DNA of 64,000 bases from Lineus longissimus. Lineage: Eukaryota > Nemertea > Pilidiophora > Heteronemertea > Lineidae. Under the pieces are notes generated by a model. The model worked only from the letters and a program-made list of their open reading frames with translations. It was not told the origin of the DNA and ran no database searches. Position numbers and translations under genes: made by a program. Below, one piece after another: positions 1 to 11,327 of the stretch. Numbering within the stretch: the stretch's first letter is position 1; each line of letters begins with the position of its first letter. The stretch covers positions 11,474,501 through 11,538,500 of the forward strand of contig NC_088315.1 of the NCBI RefSeq assembly GCF_910592395.1, written 5' to 3'.

Positions 1-2
1 GT

Positions 3-479
3 GTCCTAGCAGCTTCAAAGTTGAACCCGATTGACGAGTTAGTGCAGTCGATTGAGGAATCTACACCGATGCCAAGACCACAGCATTCCTCCACTCCAGC
101 CAAAGATGTTCCAGAAGTTACACCTGCCGAGACGAAAGAGATACAGCGCTTCTTCCAGGGTCTGGCAAAACCTCATCTACCGAAATTCGATGGCAACAGA
201 GACCGATTCGAAGACTGGAGGGCGCAGTACGAGGTATTTGTTGAACAATCTCAGGTACCAGTAAAATTCAAGATGATAATGTTGAAAAATGCCTTGTCGG
301 GTCATCCCCTTAGGTTAATCAGCAACCTGGGGTATACGGCAGCACAATATAAGATGGCTATTTTTAAACTTGACCAGCGCTATGGGGGGGGGGAAAACTC
401 GTACACTAAAGGGACTGTTTTGGGTTTGCTGCCCAGAAGATTGTCGTCCCAGAGGTCGTTACCAAGAGGTCGCTGTTGA
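3..479 (+). pseudogene. BEL/Pao gag fragment (DUF1759-like), open to left edge
   Basis: The frame is open from base 3, so the gene begins before the window. The translated segment LPKFDGNRDRFEDWRAQYEV and the following LISNLGYTAAQYKMAIFKLD match the DUF1759 region at the front of Pao-type gag polyproteins. In the family this protein forms the retrotransposon particle. After residue about 122 the frame enters a run of ten G (about 384-393) and loses gag similarity. The downstream RNase H part lies in another frame, so the gag-pol junction is both deleted and frameshifted. Not functional as it stands. Confidence 0.8.
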
Positions 480-979
480 GTCGCATTGCTACACTGTTCG
501 ATCCCTTACAGTGGTTGGCACCTTTCACCATCCGTGTAAAGATGACGTTACAGCAGTCCTGGGTTTTGGGATTGGGCTGGGATGAATCTATGCCTGAGGC
601 CCTGGTGATAGAAGCAACAGAATGGTTCGAGGAGTTACCGAGGATAGAACAGCTAGTCATCCCAAGGCGATACTTTACCCAGCCATCAAATGAGGGAGTT
701 GTTACCATTCACACTTTTTCCGATGCCAGTTCGAAAGCATATGCCGCCGTGAGTTATGCCCGTTATGTCTCAGCTGGCGGAGAGATAGAGCTGTCATTGG
801 TCGCAGCAAAAGCCAGAGTCGCGCCCTTGAGAGCAGTGAGTATTCCGCGACTTGAATTGATGGGAGCCGTGCTAGGCTATAGACACACGCTGAAGATTAC
901 TACCTTGCTGAAGTGTCCAATAGAAAAGGCAACATTTTGGACCGACTCACTAGACGCAAGGGCCCAACGCGCCGCGTAG
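443..979 (+). pseudogene. BEL/Pao pol fragment: RT end and RNase H
   Basis: Open frame with the Pao-family signature TLFDPLQWLAPFTIR followed by an RNase H-like stretch (HTFSDASSKAYAAVSY, PRLELMGAVLG, FWTDSLD). In intact elements this follows the polymerase palm; here the palm and protease are absent. The frame is open upstream of the annotated TTG to about 443. It is cut at about 955, where the expected continuation VVHWV appears only at 4029. The last codons to 979 belong to the inserted DNA. Confidence 0.8.
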
Positions 980-1320
980 CGGCAAAAAAGCGAAGCTGGC
1001 GAAACATTTATAACGGGTCACCGTCACTTTTTATTGGACTTATAGCGCATTTACGGGGTTGCAACTATTTTGCTTTATAGTTTCACCAGGAAAGAAAAGC
1101 ATGCGACCTAACGCCGATCTATTTGTATAAAGTGATAATTGGAAGGTATATAGTAGGAAATATCAATAAAATAATCATTCCATGTCGTCTTTTGAGGGCA
1201 TTTTTGATTGTAAAAAATATATGTGTACGTCACCGTAGTCTCTGCAATGATAATTTTATCAGAGCAGTCTCGCGCAAGTAGAAGTTCTTTACCTATTAGT
1301 TCTTCACTTATTAGTCTCAA

Positions 1321-1341
1321 CGTCTGGCGCAAAGCCAGACG
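1321..1341. repeat. Perfect 8-bp stem hairpin
   Basis: CGTCTGGC, five-base loop, GCCAGACG. It lies about 10 bases before the 135-bp direct repeat. No function assigned. Confidence 0.6.
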
Positions 1342-1350
1342 TTTTCCATT

Positions 1351-1486
1351 ACGATTTCACTACGATGTTTGACAAGAAGGAGCAGTGCGCGAGATATGCT
1401 AATGAGCAGACTTCCCTCGCTTGAGTTTCTGAAGAATGTTCCATATCGCGCTAAGCTCATGACTGCTGATTTATGACAGGCGTGCA
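1351..1486 (+). repeat. Direct repeat copy A (partner 3238-3372)
   Basis: About 135 bp shared with 3238-3372 at high identity, beginning ACGATTTCACTACGATGTTT and ending at GACAGGCGTGCA. Same orientation, 1.89 kb apart. Shared family unknown. Confidence 0.85.
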
Positions 1487-2194
1487 ACGGTAGGTATCTG
1501 GTCCCCAACTTCCACCCTAATACGGTACAATAAGTTACCATTTGGTGGGAATGGGACAATGCCCTCACTGTGTATGGAGTCATAGGGATAAGAAGACATT
1601 ATTCATTAGTGTTGGTACAAGTGATTTTGCCCAAAAAGCATGCGCATTCAAAAAACAAAATATGCAAGGTATCACACATGACCATGACGACGTGCAGAAA
1701 GTGCACTGGCCAGTGCATACCCTATGGCTATGTACTAGTAAACATGGTAAACATGAACAACATCATTATTCATCGGCAGTTCATTTTACTCCGAGCTTTT
1801 CCTGAAACATATAGCCATGATGATTAGGCCTACCATGTACCATGACCAATAACAGCGCTAGATCATGTAGATGTCAACAAGTTCACATGAACCGTATAAT
1901 CCCGCATGGCGCATGTGGGGCATGCGTCTAAACCAAAGCCCCAAAATCACTTGTTTTGGTCTATTTCACTTGTGTTTACAACTGTTCAATGGATTTATAG
2001 TTGAATGCGATCAAACTACGTCTTTTCAATCGTGGATTGTAAATTTAACCCCATGGGCCTAGGGAAGGCCCTATAACAATACTTTCGACACAGTTATTAT
2101 CTCCGCTGCCTCCACCATCCACCATGTTACACACAGTGCTCACTGCTGATTCTAAAATGCGCCACCTAGTCAAAACAGGACATATGTTCTTCTA

Positions 2195-3000
2195 GGAATA
2201 GATCTCTTTCCAATATTTCGTCATTCCACTATCGTCATCACCTCATCATACTTTCATTGACATTACAGGCTCACATCCACAGAGCACTCTTCAAATCATC
2301 TACACAGTGGTTATCCAACTAGGATTATAAAGGTAATTTCTTAGCCCCGCACAGTGGCTTTCAGTCTTGATAAAGGGGCACTATTGCTAGCAGCTAGGTA
2401 GGCAAGATAAAGTTAGCCGAAGTAGCCGATAGGGGTCTCTCACCCCTCAAAGTCTGTCACAACTATTCAAGTTTGTACAAGGAATACATGCAGCGCTGAC
2501 TCTAACAAGACCCAATGGGAATGTCGCACAGTCATCTGTCAAAAACAAGACCTATGTTGTAGTATGATCTCTTGCCAATATTTAATAATTGCACTATCGT
2601 CATCACCTCATCATACTTCATTGACATTACAGGCACAAATTGACATAGACCTGACCACTGTTGCAATCAACGACACAGTCGCTATCCAAGTAGCATTATA
2701 GAGGTAATTATCATTATCATACCTCATTAGCATGTGAACCAATCGCGTCGCGTCCTTTGCGATCACGGCAAAGCCTCATGGAATAATGTCTTTCACCGTT
2801 GAATAATTTTTCATATTCCATGCCTACAACTTCAATTTCTTCATTATTCCATTGCTAGAAGTTCAATACTATTACTAATATAATATCCAAGATAAAGTTA
2901 CAAGAAGTAGTCAATAGGGGTCTCTCACCTCTCACTGTATGTCCATACTATTCACGCTTGTACGAGGAATACATTCAATGCTGAATCTGACAACACCCAG
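2195..3000 (+). repeat. Diverged duplicated blocks in the insertion
   Basis: Two sets of diverged direct repeats. Block 2200-2345 resembles 2560-2715 (shared core CATCACCTCATCATAC and TTCATTGACATTACAGGC). Block 2370-2520 resembles 2885-3000 (shared core AGGGGTCTCTCACC and GAGGAATACAT-like stretches). Probably old tandem copies of a non-autonomous repeat. Confidence 0.6.
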
Positions 3001-3237
3001 TGCCCTTACTCTGTATATTAGTCACTGGAAGATGGCCCATTTCACTCCTTGCTTCTACTTCACCTATAGTCTCATTGCAAACGCCTCACTTCTATGATAT
3101 CACATTCACTTTCAGCTGTCATGCAACGCAACAACTGTGCTATCTGCCATCGCACATCAACGAAGAAGTGCAGCCACCCACATTCCACCTCACGTCTGTC
3201 CGACCAGCTGCAATCCTCGAGGACGCCCCACTGTACC

Positions 3238-3372
3238 ACGATTTCACTACGATGTTTGACAAGAAGGAGCAGTGCGCGAGATTGGCTAATGAGCAGACTT
3301 CCCTCGCTTGAGTTTCAGAAGAATGTTCCATATCGCGCTAAGCTGACCACTGCTGACCATGACAGGCGTGCA
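3238..3372 (+). repeat. Direct repeat copy B (partner 1351-1486)
   Basis: Second copy of the 135-bp repeat; differs from copy A by a few substitutions and small indels. Confidence 0.85.
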
Positions 3373-3902
3373 TTGGACTGGTATAGGTTGGAACTGAACA
3401 TTGAATATGCTGGTGGTGACGCTTTCTGATGAGAAGTTGGTCGTGACTGATGCAGTATCCTTGGACTTGTCCACACCATCGTTCAATCATTGCTCTCTGA
3501 GCTGCCTTGATTCTGTACTTACCCAAATACTAAGACCAAATGCCTGTTGACTGTGCTTTAAGAGAGACTGGCGCCATGCCTAGAGATATGACTGACCCCT
3601 ATTGGCAAATTTGTATGACTTTATCTTGCCTACCTAGCTGCTGCCTATAGTCTCCCTTTAACTGCGGAACACTTCAAAGTCGATAAAATGCCATGTTCCA
3701 CCTTTTAATGTGTTCAGACCGCCATTTTCAAAATAATCAAGTCAGGACACTGCCTTCTAGTCTCATAATAAATTTTGCTTTCCTCAATAATAACATTTCT
3801 TCTTCTTCAATGCTTTCATCATTCCAAACTTCTCCTCCTCTGACTTTTACAGGGGTACAGTCATGGCAATCAAAACCCAAATACTGAGACCAATTAATGC
3901 CT

Positions 3903-3962
3903 GTTGACTGTGCTTTAAGAGAGACTGGCCCCATGCCTAGTCTCTCTTAAAGCACAGTCAAC
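3903..3962. repeat. Perfect 24-bp inverted repeat (foldback)
   Basis: Arms 3903-3926 and 3939-3962 are perfect reverse complements, with a 12-base loop. A related single arm occurs near 3545-3572, suggesting a mobile foldback unit. Confidence 0.8.
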
Positions 3963-4028
3963 AGACACCAACCCCCTCAGACTCATAAACCACAAACGCC
4001 CAACCCTTCATGCTACCTTAATACTTCT

Positions 4029-6012
4029 GGATGTGGTTCATTGGGTACGGAATCAGTTGAGGCGATTTAAGCCGTTTGTGGCCAATCGTATTGCTGAGTT
4101 GCAAACTGAATCTAATCCTCACCAATGGCGTTTTGTTCCAGGCAAAGAGAATCCTGCAGATGTAACCACGAGAGGGATGTCGGTGGAGGATCTGACCAGT
4201 CCGAATGTATGGTTCCAGGGCCCGGAATTCTTACATAAGGAAGAGAGCCAGTGGCCGACGTGTAAGACTCTGATCAACCCTACAGACCAAGCTGTAATCG
4301 AGTCTTCCAAGTCGTGTGTGCAGACAAATGCCATGGTTGCAGTTTCAACACCAGAACTTCTCGAAAGAATGAACTACACCAAGTACTCCACATGGAATCG
4401 ATTGGTACGTGTGATGGCTTGGATGATAAGGTTTGTCCACATTGTTAGAGGAGGACCTCAACAGAGGGTGAATCGACAGGAACCTGACAAGAATGGGTGC
4501 AATTCCAGCAAGTTAGATGGGTCTGATCGACAGTATGATGGTCACACTTCAAAATGTAAGAATTTCGGTGATAGACAAGCTGATACTGACGAAATTCCGA
4601 ATGATGCCTTATCACGTGACGAGTATCAAGAATCTGAGCTCGCCATTGTGAGAATGGTACAGCGGGCCTGCCTGTTTGAAGACTACAACGCGTTGCTGGT
4701 AGGTAATAGTGCGAGGGTGATGAAGAAAAGCGCATTAAGAAGTCTTAACCCATTCCTAGATGCTGATGGTGTGATGAGAGTGGGAGGTCGTTTGCAGCAT
4801 GTCGACCTACCATACGATGTTAGACATCCAATCATTCTTCCTAGTTCACATCACATTTCAGTACTGATTGTGAGAAGAGCCCACCTGTATGCTGGGCATT
4901 CACGTGGAGTAAATGCTACCCTGGCTGATATAAGACTGCGATATTGGATCTTGAATGGGCGAGAAGCCGTCAAAAAGGTGGCTTATTGCTGTTACCAGTG
5001 TAGAAAGATGAAGGAACAACCAGCAACTCAGATGATGGCTGCGCTACCAGCCTCCAGAGTTATGATGTCTCTCAGGGCCTTCTCCTACTGCGGTGTTGAT
5101 TTTGCTGGCCCCTTTGTTACTAAGATCACTAGATTCAAATCTGCTAAGAGGTACATGTGTTTGTTTACTTGTTTGCAGACTAGAGGCGTTCACTTGGAGA
5201 TGGCCTACTCGTTGGAGACGGATGGATTCTTGATGGCCTTTTCAAGAATGGTGGCACGCAGAGGAAAACCGATAGAAGTCGTCAGTGATAACGGAGGGTG
5301 CTTGGTAAAAGGAGAGAGTACCCTGAGAGAATTCGTGGAGGGCATGGATCGGACGAAGATAGTCGACTCTGTGAGTAATCAGGGCATCCGTTGGAAGTTC
5401 AACCCTCCGTATGGCTCCCACCATGGTGGGGTGTTTGAGTCGCTCATTAAGTCTGCCAAGAAAGCCTTGTATTCGATTTTTGGAGAAGCCCGCCTGACTG
5501 ACGAAGAGTTGCTGACAGGGATTGTCGAAGTAGAAGGTATGCTGAACTCCAGGCCGTTGACGTATGTTAGCTCCGACCCTAAAGATTTAGAAGTGTTGAC
5601 GCCTAATCATTTCCTGGTAGGACAGTGCGGTGGACAGTTGGCTCCCCAGATCGTGGATGAGACTGACTACAATCCACGACATCGATGGCGCCTAGTCCAA
5701 GACATGTTGTACAGGTTCTGGGTTAGATGGCAGAAGGAGTATTTGACTCTCCAACAGCAGAGAGGAAAATGGAGAGAAGTCCATTCTGATTTGGCAGTCG
5801 ATGATGTCGTTGTCCTGCAGGAGCAAGGTTGCCCCCGTTAGAGCTGGCCGATTGGAAAAGTCACTGAAGTAGAGAGAGGTTCTGATGGTCATATAAGAAC
5901 AGCGACAGTCTTGTCCAGAGGAAAAACGTATCGACGTCCTATCACGCGCCTTGTTCCGTTGATTGCAGCCGATGGTGAGACGACTACCGAAAAAGCAGAC
6001 GACAAGAAGTAG
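4029..6012 (+). pseudogene. BEL/Pao pol C-terminal part: RNase H end, integrase, DUF5641-like tail
   Basis: Resumes RNase H at VVHWVRNQLRRF. Then comes an HHCC zinc-binding region (VRRAHLYAGHSRG, CCYQCRKM) and a DDE core: first D in YCGVDFAGPF, second in VVSDNGG, E in GGVFESLIKSAKK. The tail has LTPNHFLVGQ and the RHRWRLVQ...FWVRWQKEYL signature typical of BEL integrases. A TAG at 5839-5841 stops the frame, but the same frame reads on through SWPIGKVTEV to a TAG ending at 6012, so this is a nonsense mutation near the end. In an active element this enzyme would insert the cDNA. Confidence 0.9.
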
Positions 6013-6080
6013 GTTTAGTTCTGAGGAACTATATATATATTGTGACATGGCTAACTCGGATCATGTCACGGGGAGGGGTG

Positions 6081-7280
6081 TTGTGACGATCAGTGATCGT
6101 TTGTTATTGCGGTCAGCTGACTTCTCCCTTGACCCGGTTTGACCCCGTTATTGTATTATTATTTCCGCGCCAAAAAATTGTTTACCGAGGTTTTGCGAGA
6201 TGTTGGCGAGACTTAGGTAACACCCATGGGCATGTGTGTTCAAGACAGCACTTCGACTCCGTCCGCGATTGAGTGAGGATCGCCGCCGGTTCTGTACTAT
6301 TCTATAGATGACAACGCCCAGAAGTTCGTAGCGAGATGGTTGAAATGGTTTGAAGCAGCGTTGAAATGGTGGTAACGTTTTTATGATTGATTCACGCCGT
6401 ACTTTACCGATAGAATGGAAAATGCCATAATTTTACCGGTGTGAAGCCTTTCACGCTTTACGTACATTTGTATACGGCCGATGCACTGACCGTGTGTATC
6501 GTGCTGTGTTTGTAACGTATCACCAGTTTGTGTCTTCCTCTCGCTAATGTATAGCTATCTGTGCATTTAATTGACATGGTTTTCTATAGTTTGAGAAGGG
6601 TCTAAAAGGGGGGTGTATTAATGTTTGAAGGTGCATTCTGGTCTTTGCGGACCAGGTGCTTCGAATAGGCTCGCGTAGATCAGGTCGACCTGAGCAACTT
6701 TCCACTCCACTCTTTTAGGCCTATTTTCGATGAATGGGCTGTAATGTTGTTGATTCTCGGTTAGAACGAATCGTTATCGTTTAGTATTTTAGTCCATTGG
6801 TGTTATTGGACATACTCGAACCTGTTATATAGACTTTAAAAATTATAGACCGTGCGAACGGATTTCTGGAAAACCATTATATAAAACCCAGTTGTATTTT
6901 GGGACTAAAAAGATGTTGTGTTAACCCACGGTTTTAATCTGTGTATGTTGACTTCAGGTGACTGTTTGATAGTTATATTGTTAGAAGCCAGTGGGTGTGA
7001 TTCCATCACTGTCTCTCCGCTTACGCCAGAAGCCGTGTTGAAGAGTTGGACGAATCCGCCCTGCTGAGATCGAGAAGGACGAGGCCTTGCTGTTGACGTC
7101 CCTCCCCGTTTATAGAATACCCGTGGCGGTATAGTATTCTTAATTTACTGGCTAGTTTATTGTTACGACCTGCCGGCTAGTTAGGACTAGTCTGTTGCCA
7201 TCTGGGCAGAACCGGTTGAGTCGAAGTCATTTATATAGTCCTAGCTAGCGGTCAGGTTGCTTCAGTCAGCCTGAGTCAAT
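6081..7280 (+). other. Probable 3' LTR of the BEL element
   Basis: The pol frame ends at 6012. A purine-rich tract (GGGGAGGGG, 6070-6078) is followed by TGTTGTGACGATC, a start typical of BEL LTRs. The next 1.2 kb is non-coding. The left border is fairly likely; the right border is a guess, because the 5' LTR is outside the window and no target duplication was identified. Confidence 0.4.
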
Positions 7281-7695
7281 GTTACAGACTGTTTGTGTTG
7301 TCGCACGTTTTGAGTTGTGAGAAGCATTTTAGTATATATCCCTTAGCGGAAAAAACTTGCATTGATATATTCCCCTTGGCGGGAAGATAATTTGATATAT
7401 ACTCTAATCTTCCACTTACCTGTCCCATTCCTGAACCCGGAAAATCATCAGAAAATCCTAAGTCCAATAAAATGGGGTGGGGTATGGTCGGAAACAGAAT
7501 GCCCTGGATCAATATTATAATTGTTCTGTCGACTTCCTTGTCACACCCCAGAGCCTGGCAAAGAATTACACTAGGCCAAATCGGGTGAGATTACGGATGA
7601 CCTCAGTGACATAACAATTACGTATTCTCCAAAACAGTATAAGAGAAGTTGGACAGTTCTTGTGTACTCATTGATGTTTTTGTCAGAGGTTCGAT
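7281..7695. other. Non-coding stretch upstream of transposase gene
   Basis: No gene recognised. A stretch at about 7391-7427 (ATATACTCTAATCTTCC...) recurs in inverted orientation at about 29,388-29,420, so part of it is a dispersed repeat. Confidence 0.5.
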
Positions 7696-7710
7696 TTGTT
7701 AATCGACGAG

Positions 7711-10016
7711 ATGCGTTTGTTTTGGATTTTTTGCTTTGCCATTGGATTTTGGGTCGTGAATTCGATGGATAACGGTGACGACGGTGATGGTGGCGGTAAT
7801 GGTGGGCATGGTGATGGTGGTGACGACGGAGGTAATAATGGTGCGGCTAACGAAGGCCAAGAAAGGAGACATCTTCATGGCTACAGCTTGAATCAGCGTT
7901 TGGACTACGTGGATACTTTTAGGCTGCACCATGCGATGGGCATTGCGCATGCCCGGTCTTGTCGTTCTTTTGCCGTACATCACCGCATCCATCCAAGGAC
8001 ATTCTCAAGATGGCTAGACCAGTATGAAGAGATGTCGGAACGCCGCGACAGGTGCACCCAAATTGAGAGGAGACGGCGGAGGATTCGGCAGCATGGCAAT
8101 GATGAACAAGGTAACTCATTTTTGTCAGGAATTTACGAAAGATGTACAATTTTAAGTGAAGTAGGCCCATAAGATTAAGGCCTGTACTCACTGACGCGTT
8201 TTTCCGCCGCATTTTCACCGCCGGGCGGGGAATCCTTTGTTCACCTAATGAATAACAATTGATTTCCGCGCCTCGGTGAAAACGCGGCGCAAAAGCGCGA
8301 CAGTGAGTTCAGGCTTTCACTGTGAAATGAGGTTTTATCCATAGTTCGACATTATTCAGGGACTCTTCTTAGATTTCAGGCATACTCTACTCTTCTCCCC
8401 CTCCGATTCATCCCTTCACCGTCTGCTTGATAGGCCTACCGTTTGTCCTTTTCAGCGTTTTGGACAGACATGGAAAATCAGCTCAACGACTGGTTTATTC
8501 AACGCCGCCAGCATGGAATTCCAGTATCCGGGATCGATCTCCAGTCACAAGCAGCCAGAGAATACAGACAATGGTGGACTAATCTGACGGAGGAACAAAG
8601 GCAGCAGACGAGAGCACAAAGGCCTCGCAATCAGGATTTCCGAGCGTCAGATCACTGGCTGACCCGATTCAAAGAAAGGTAAAAACAACGAAGCCATTTC
8701 GTAAATTGGTATCTCACTTGGGTTGGGTTCTCTCACAACTTTTGTCCTGCCATAATGGAATAATGGGCCCAGTGACCAAGAAATGGACAGTAATGGGGGA
8801 GTAAGCTACGTTTTTCAAAGCTAAAAGTGGTCTCCTTTTCCTTTCAGAAAAAGAATAAGCCATCGAAGAAAGAATAAGGACACGCGAACCCTCCCCGACA
8901 ACGCTATGGAAATAGCGGCCGTCTATCGTAGGGAAACGTCTCAAATCATCCAAAATGGAAATTTCCATGTGATCATCAACATGGATGAAACATTTGTCAA
9001 CTTTGACATGGTGCCGAAAACCACAATGGCTACAACAGGATCACATTCGATCGACATCAGATCCTCAAGAGGGAACGGGAAGATTGGATGCACGGTAACC
9101 TTGGCCGTCTCCAGCGATGGACGAAAACTACCAGCTGAGGTCAACTTTAGGGGCTTGGATGCTGAAGGCGAAGTTATTGCAGAACTGCGAGCCCATGCTC
9201 CCCAGAACGTGCGAGTAAGTAAACCTTTTCATTAACTAATCCTGGTTTATTAGCTGTTAGATGACCATATCATCTTCAACTGCCAATGGAGCTAGCTCTA
9301 TGATCTGCCTGCTCCTCGTGGTCTTTTTACGAATCCTGTTCTATTTTTAGAATCATTGCAGTACGTTGATCTTTGAAACCATTTCCCAAAGCTATCAGCT
9401 GGCTGAGCAACAATACAATCGGAGAATGAGTCCTACATTTTCATGAATTGCACCGATTTATTCTTTATTTCTAAACGAAACGTTTTAATCTTAGGTTACA
9501 GGTACTCCGAATGGCTGGGCAAGACATCAGTCATTGATCGAATGGTTGCAAGCCATTGTTGTGCCATTTATTGCCGGAGCAACCTTTCTCCTCATCTTGG
9601 ATCGCTACCCTGCCCATAGACATCATCTGTTTACGGAGGAAATTCCGCGGCAAAATGGACAGGATTCGTTCATTCCTGGACGATGCACTTCAATTTTGCA
9701 ACCTTTGGACTTAACTGTAAATCGCAGTTTTAAATGTCATCTCAGATTGGTGTGGAAAGCCTGGAAGATTGGACATACCGAAGATGATGGACACTGTGAT
9801 CAGATTTCCCGCCAGGAAGTAGTACGTATGATCAGTCTCGCCTGGGAAAGAGTGACATTCCAAGTGATAGTCAGTGGGTGGAGACTAAGTGGACTTCTTC
9901 CGGACGGGAATGACGACCCAGTGATCCCGCATCCAGCAGATGGGGAACTTGAAGAGGTTAATGATGAGCTTGAGTTTGACCCTGATGACGCTGATGTTGA
10001 CTTTCATGATGAATAA
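7711..10016 (+). CDS. pogo/Tigger-like DDE_1 transposase, four exons
   Basis: Exons 7711-8110, 8456-8678, 8848-9214 and 9495-10016 have GT-AG introns and agree in phase at each junction, giving about 503 codons from ATG 7711 (7765 is an alternative start). Exon 1 has a Gly/Asp-rich start then a helix-turn-helix-like region (SFAVHHRIHPRTFSRWLDQY). Exon 2 resembles a CENP-B-type DNA-binding domain ending FRASDHWLTRFKER. Exons 3-4 carry the catalytic core: D in NMDETFVNFD, D in LLILDRYPAH, D in LQPLDLTVNRSFK, the DDD arrangement of this family. The tail is acidic. It would cut and paste its element, or could be a domesticated copy; terminal repeats were not identified. Full intactness makes recent activity or selection plausible. 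Confidence 0.85.
8179..8315. mobile_element. MITE-like foldback in intron 1 of the transposase
   Basis: Imperfect inverted arms of about 40 bp: GCCTGTACTCACTGACGCG on the left and, reverse-complemented, GCCTGAACTCACTGTCGCG on the right, both running inward to TTTTCACCG. GC-rich ends, AT-rich centre, no coding. Lies wholly within the first intron. Confidence 0.7.
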
Positions 10017-10419
10017 AACCTTATCAGAATGTTAATCTTCTGTTCAATTTTTTCTTTAATGCCCATTATCAGGCAGTAGATCACCCTGTTCTTTCGTCCC
10101 AGTTCCAATCTAGTGACTTTACCCTTCCATGTCAAAGACGAGGCCACTCTTTTTAACTACAGGTGATGAAATCAACAATCAGGCCCGATCACAGTTTAAA
10201 GACTCCTTGTGGGTGTTCCTAGACCACTTCACTGCTTAACTGCAGAATAGCCAGGACTCTTCTATAATCACCCTTATTCCATTGGGCAATTGATCGGTTG
10301 TAGTAGCTCCCATTGTGTAAATACAGTGTGTTAAATGGTGAACGAATCGCCACAGTGATCTTGAGCTGTTACGAAACCGTGACCCTAATTGCCCCGGTCG
10401 CCCAGCCGCAGTACACGTA
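10017..10419. other. Non-coding flank left of Polinton-1
   Basis: No gene or clear repeat seen between the transposase stop and the Polinton-1 target duplication. Confidence 0.5.
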
Positions 10420-10425
10420 AACGAC
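10420..10425. repeat. P1 target site duplication, left
   Basis: aacgac, identical to 29244-29249. Confidence 0.95.
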
Positions 10426-10687
10426 AGAATATATGTATTGTGGTGGTAGGAATCTAGGTAATTCTAAGCTATTTTAACAAAAGCCCTTACAGGCCTTTTT
10501 GTCTCAAAATAGCTTAGAAACCCCTAAGAACCAGACACCACAATACATATATTCTATCATTCATGAGATTCCCAGTGAAGCGTTGCAATGAAATGGTCAG
10601 TGAAATGGTAAGGGAATACTAGAGTTCAATGGGTTAATGTAATCATGACTTACTGTATTCCAACAGAAAGTACACGTCAATAGCTTT
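10426..10687 (+). repeat. P1 left terminal inverted repeat
   Basis: 262 bp, matching the reverse complement of 28982-29243 with very few differences. The outer about 130 bp (10426-10556) is itself an imperfect palindrome: it begins AGAATATATGTATTGTGGTG and ends with the complement, with an inner pair CTAAGCTATTTT / AAAATAGCTTAG. Each end can therefore fold into a long hairpin, as expected of ends recognised by an integrase or used in protein-primed replication (inference). Confidence 0.95.
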
Positions 10688-10933
10688 CCAAGGATACATC
10701 ATTGCAAATATCCGTTAAAAACTAGCAGAGAAATGAATCCTTGAAGTTCGCACATCTTGACAGTCCCAGCGTATTCCAATAAATGCTGTAGGCCTACAAG
10801 ACAGCTGTTACAGTGATTAATCATTGTTGCTTGAATCTATTGAAAATATTGTTGACAGAGTCTGCATGTACATGGTAACATATGTTACCAAACAATACTC
10901 ACGTCCCAAAGTATTACAAATGTCTATTGTTCG

Positions 10934-11039
10934 TTAATGCGTTTATCCGACAGAATTTCGAGACATTATTTTAACGACGCAAAAATAATTTTCAGCGCTG
11001 AAAATATTTTTCGAAAATTCTGTCGGATAAACGCATTAA
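10934..11039. mobile_element. TTAA-flanked MITE inside P1
   Basis: Inverted arms of about 28 bp (TTAATGCGTTTATCCGACAG on the left, its complement at 11011-11039 on the right) with TTAA at both outer ends, as for piggyBac-type target duplications. No coding. It lies between the P1 left TIR and the first gene. Confidence 0.75.
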
Positions 11040-11065
11040 GACACAATAGGCCTTTTCATGTCTTT

Positions 11066-11165
11066 GACAAGCAAAAATAATTAATGACTGCAACATCTGA
11101 TATGGCCATTGTAATTTGCAAGCACAAATAATTAATGACTGCAACATCTGATATGGCCATTGTAC
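11066..11165 (+). repeat. Tandem duplication of about 50 bp
   Basis: AATAATTAATGACTGCAACA and the following TCTGATATGGCCATTGTA occur twice in a row, with small differences in front. Together with the MITE it fills the 640 bp between TIR and first gene; nothing else seen there. Confidence 0.85.
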
Positions 11166-11327
11166 AACTGAATATCACTATGGTTTAAAGGCAAATGTTA
11201 TTCTGTCCATGGAGACATGATGTTAACGTCACACTTTCTCCATCTGGTGAAATTATTCCATTAAAATAAATGGCCTTTTTACTGTCTTCATTATCCAAAA
11301 TTCAAGGAAAAAATTCAAGTAAATTAA

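Larger units (their letters stand above)
956..4028. other. 3-kb non-coding insertion inside BEL RNase H
   Basis: Sequence between the two halves of the BEL RNase H domain. No credible coding region on either strand; the short ORFs resemble no family. It holds several internally repeated blocks (listed separately): a 135-bp direct repeat, related 150-200-bp blocks, and hairpins. It looks like a stack of decayed non-autonomous repeats rather than one element. No clean terminal repeats or target duplication could be fixed at the two junctions. Confidence 0.6.
1..6012 (+). mobile_element. BEL/Pao LTR retrotransposon remnant
   Basis: Fragments in BEL/Pao order: a DUF1759-type gag segment, the end of reverse transcriptase with RNase H, then an HHCC zinc finger, DDE integrase core and DUF5641-like tail. 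The protease and most of RT are missing between gag and RNase H, so an internal deletion has occurred. About 3 kb of unrelated non-coding DNA splits RNase H at 956-4028, since the reading resumes after 4028. The 5' LTR lies outside the window. Frameshifts and a premature stop make it a dead copy. Confidence 0.9.

Noticed and set aside
1108-2062. Short ORFs of 60-90 codons between 1.1 and 2.1 kb
   Set aside because: Low-content frames without homology, within repeat-derived DNA.
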